From an uncultured Clostridia bacterium (GTDB lineage: Bacteria > Bacillota > Clostridia > Peptostreptococcales > Anaerovoracaceae): 64,000 nt of DNA. The translations under genes were made by a program, and so were the position numbers. Below are positions 62,719 through 64,000 of the stretch, in pieces (within the stretch, counting starts at the first letter, position 1; every line of letters starts with the position of its first letter). The notes below the pieces were generated by a model. That model worked only from the letters and a program-made list of their open reading frames with translations. It was not told the origin of the DNA and ran no database searches. The stretch spans positions 41,902 to 105,901 of the forward strand of contig CAKQWJ010000006.1 of assembly GCA_934278925.1 (NCBI GenBank). The letters are read 5' to 3'.

Positions 62719-63747
62719 CTACAGAAGCTCCGCCAGACGGAATACCTGTTCCGGTTTCGTGGCCCAGCTGGTGCAGAAACGGATCACCGAGTGGGTATCG
62801 TCGTACTTCTGCATGTAACTGAATACCACTTTCTGCCGAAGCGCTTCCATCTTGCGGTTGTCGACAATGACAAACTGCTGATTCGTCGGCGATTCAAAGT
62901 AAAACGAATATTTTTTTTCGTGAAGAATCATCTTCAGCATCTCCGCCGTCTCGATGGCATTCTGCCCCAGCTTGTAATAGAGGTTGTCCCGGAACAGCTC
63001 CGCAAACTGGATGCCCAGCAGTCTCCCCTTTGCAATCAGAGCACCGTGCTGCTTTATCTGTGTCACGAAATGCGGCGGCGTGTTGTGCTTTGTGAAGACC
63101 AATGCTTCACCGCAAAGCGCCCCCACCTTCGTTCCGCCGATGTAGAACACGTCGGTCAGGCGGGCGATGTCGCTGAGGGTCACGTTATTCTCGTGGCTGG
63201 CCAGGGCGTATCCCAGACGTGCGCCGTCCAGGTACAGCGGAATCTTGTACTTCCGGCAGATCAGGCTCAAAGCCTCCAGTTCCCGGCGGGTGTACAGCGC
63301 ACCGTACTCCGTCGGCTGGGAAATGTACAGCATGCCCGGAAATACCATGTGCTCATGATTTCCGTCCCGATAAAAATCCTCAATCAGATTCTTTACTTCC
63401 ATCGGATTCACCTTGCCGCCGTTGTGCATCGGTACGGTAAGTACTTTATGACCGGAGTATTCGATGGCGCCGGCTTCGTGGGTGCTGACATGTCCGGTCT
63501 CTGCGGCAATAACACCTTCATATGGCTGCAGCATGGTATCGATAACCACCTGATTCGTCTGGGTACCGCCGGTCAAAAAATGAATATCTGCATCCGGCAT
63601 TCCGATGGCCTGGCGAATGCGGATTCTGGCCTCTTCGCAAAACGGATCGTTTCCGTAACCGGTCACCTGCTGCAAATCGGTGGACACCAGTCTTTTCAAT
63701 ATTCTGGAGTGAGCTCCCTCACTGTAGTCGTTCTCAAATGATAGCAT
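62719..63747 (-). CDS. Threonine aldolase-like PLP enzyme
   Basis: 342 aa, fold type I PLP protein of the beta-eliminating lyase/low-specificity threonine aldolase family. Begins MLSFENDYSEGAHSRILKRL. FLTGGTQTNQ binds the cofactor phosphate, LYLDGARLGYAL has the PLP-ring Asp, and the Schiff-base Lys is in DVFYIGGTKVG near residue 205. Splits L-threonine or L-allo-threonine to glycine and acetaldehyde in known members. Substrate preference cannot be read from sequence. Confidence 0.92.
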   Translation of the reverse strand: MLSFENDYSEGAHSRILKRLVSTDLQQVTGYGNDPFCEEARIRIRQAIGMPDADIHFLTGGTQTNQVVIDTMLQPYEGVIAAETGHVSTHEAGAIEYSGHKVLTVPMHNGGKVNPMEVKNLIEDFYRDGNHEHMVFPGMLYISQPTEYGALYTRRELEALSLICRKYKIPLYLDGARLGYALASHENNVTLSDIARLTDVFYIGGTKVGALCGEALVFTKHNTPPHFVTQIKQHGALIAKGRLLGIQFAELFRDNLYYKLGQNAIETAEMLKMILHEKKYSFYFESPTNQQFVIVDNRKMEALRQKVVFSYMQKYDDTHSVIRFCTSWATKPEQVFRLAELL

Positions 63748-63884
63748 ATTATTTCTCCCAAAAAATCCATAACTTTTTATTGCATTGACTTTAATATTAT
63801 CGCACTTGAATGTGCTTCTGCAAACTAATTTGTGTGAAAATATTTTAAAAATTATTTTCTAGTTACCTTGCAGTGGAAATTCTC

Positions 63885-64000
63885 GTGGGGGCGCTCGCCG
63901 TGCCTGTAAGGGCGTTCGCCGTCTTGTAGGGGCGCTGCCCGTGCCTGTGGGGCGTTCGCCATTCTTGCAAGGGCGCTGCCGTGCCTGCGAGGCGTTCGCC
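63885..64000. repeat. G+C-rich tandem repeat, 41-nt period, cut by the window edge
   Basis: Six units of 20-21 nt follow one another: 63885-63905, 63906-63925, 63926-63946, 63947-63966, 63967-63986 and 63987-64000 (truncated). Odd units end GCGCT-GCC-GTGCCT, even units GCGTTCGCC-TCTT-like, so the true repeat is a dimer of about 41 nt in 2.8 copies. Composition is very G-rich and contrasts with the A+T-rich 63748-63884, in which I see nothing but a possible promoter for the aldolase-like gene. No start codon plus ribosome site is visible in it. Confidence 0.85.

Noticed and set aside
63885..64000. Possible CRISPR array
   Set aside because: Units are contiguous and only 20-21 nt long, with no unique spacers between them and no cas genes nearby.

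Overview
The window reads as chromosome of an anaerobic, low-to-mid G+C Bacillota, most likely class Clostridia. Evidence: class III anaerobic ribonucleotide reductase (nrdD/nrdG), a 2[4Fe-4S] ferredoxin, a four-subunit 2-oxoacid:ferredoxin oxidoreductase, Rex, a CIRCE-controlled groESL operon, YitT and PucR proteins, and a Gram-positive style dcw cluster with a PASTA-bearing PBP. Base composition looks near 50% G+C by eye. I favour a Clostridia lineage outside the classical low-GC clostridia, but cannot name the genus. No tRNA, rRNA, prophage, insertion sequence or CRISPR array was seen.

Layout. Genes from 1 to 57.5 kb lie almost entirely on the minus strand. In transcription order (right to left): an iclR / P-loop ATPase / oxidoreductase (delta-alpha-beta-gamma) cluster (53.4-57.5 kb); two tandem PepD-type dipeptidases with duplicated promoters (50.1-53.2 kb); an intergenic region with a three-copy palindromic repeat (49.75-50.01 kb); metG-tatD-tilS-ftsH-pucR-coaX-dusB-lipoprotein-pepV and then tsaE-tsaB-rimI-tsaD and an ABC-F gene as one dense run (32.5-49.3 kb); acpP and rex; a lone plus-strand ferredoxin; a P-loop/Asp23-like gene; groES-groEL under CIRCE; an unusual PurF-like gene; yitT-SDR-thioesterase; then mraZ-rsmH-ftsL-pbp-murF-mraY-murD-ftsW-murG-ftsQ-ftsZ (11.7-24.0 kb), followed by an rRNA/tRNA methyltransferase, zapA, mutS2, DUF523, argS, a radical-SAM-like gene, a TPR gene and mnmM; finally nrdD and the start of nrdG behind putative NrdR boxes. 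From 57.7 kb rightward there is an accessory block on both strands: a glycosyltransferase, a class II aldolase, a cupin, a MATE transporter, a C_GCAxxG_C_C protein and a threonine aldolase. The window ends inside a G+C-rich tandem repeat with a 41-nt period.

How they fit together. The core is housekeeping: division and wall synthesis, translation and tRNA modification (a full bacterial t6A set except TsaC), proteostasis and redox sensing. The less ordinary parts are proteins that look like enzymes but have lost catalytic residues: a B12-binding/radical-SAM-like protein whose CxxxCxxC cluster motif ends in Ser, a PurF paralogue with no N-terminal Cys nucleophile, and an SDR-fold protein without the YxxxK motif. 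Others are a P-loop protein fused to an Asp23-like domain, a MinD-like ATPase inside the oxidoreductase cluster, and two unexplained repeat families. The best candidates for undescribed biology are the palindromic element at 49751-50012, the degenerate radical-SAM/TPR pair and the Cys-less PurF.
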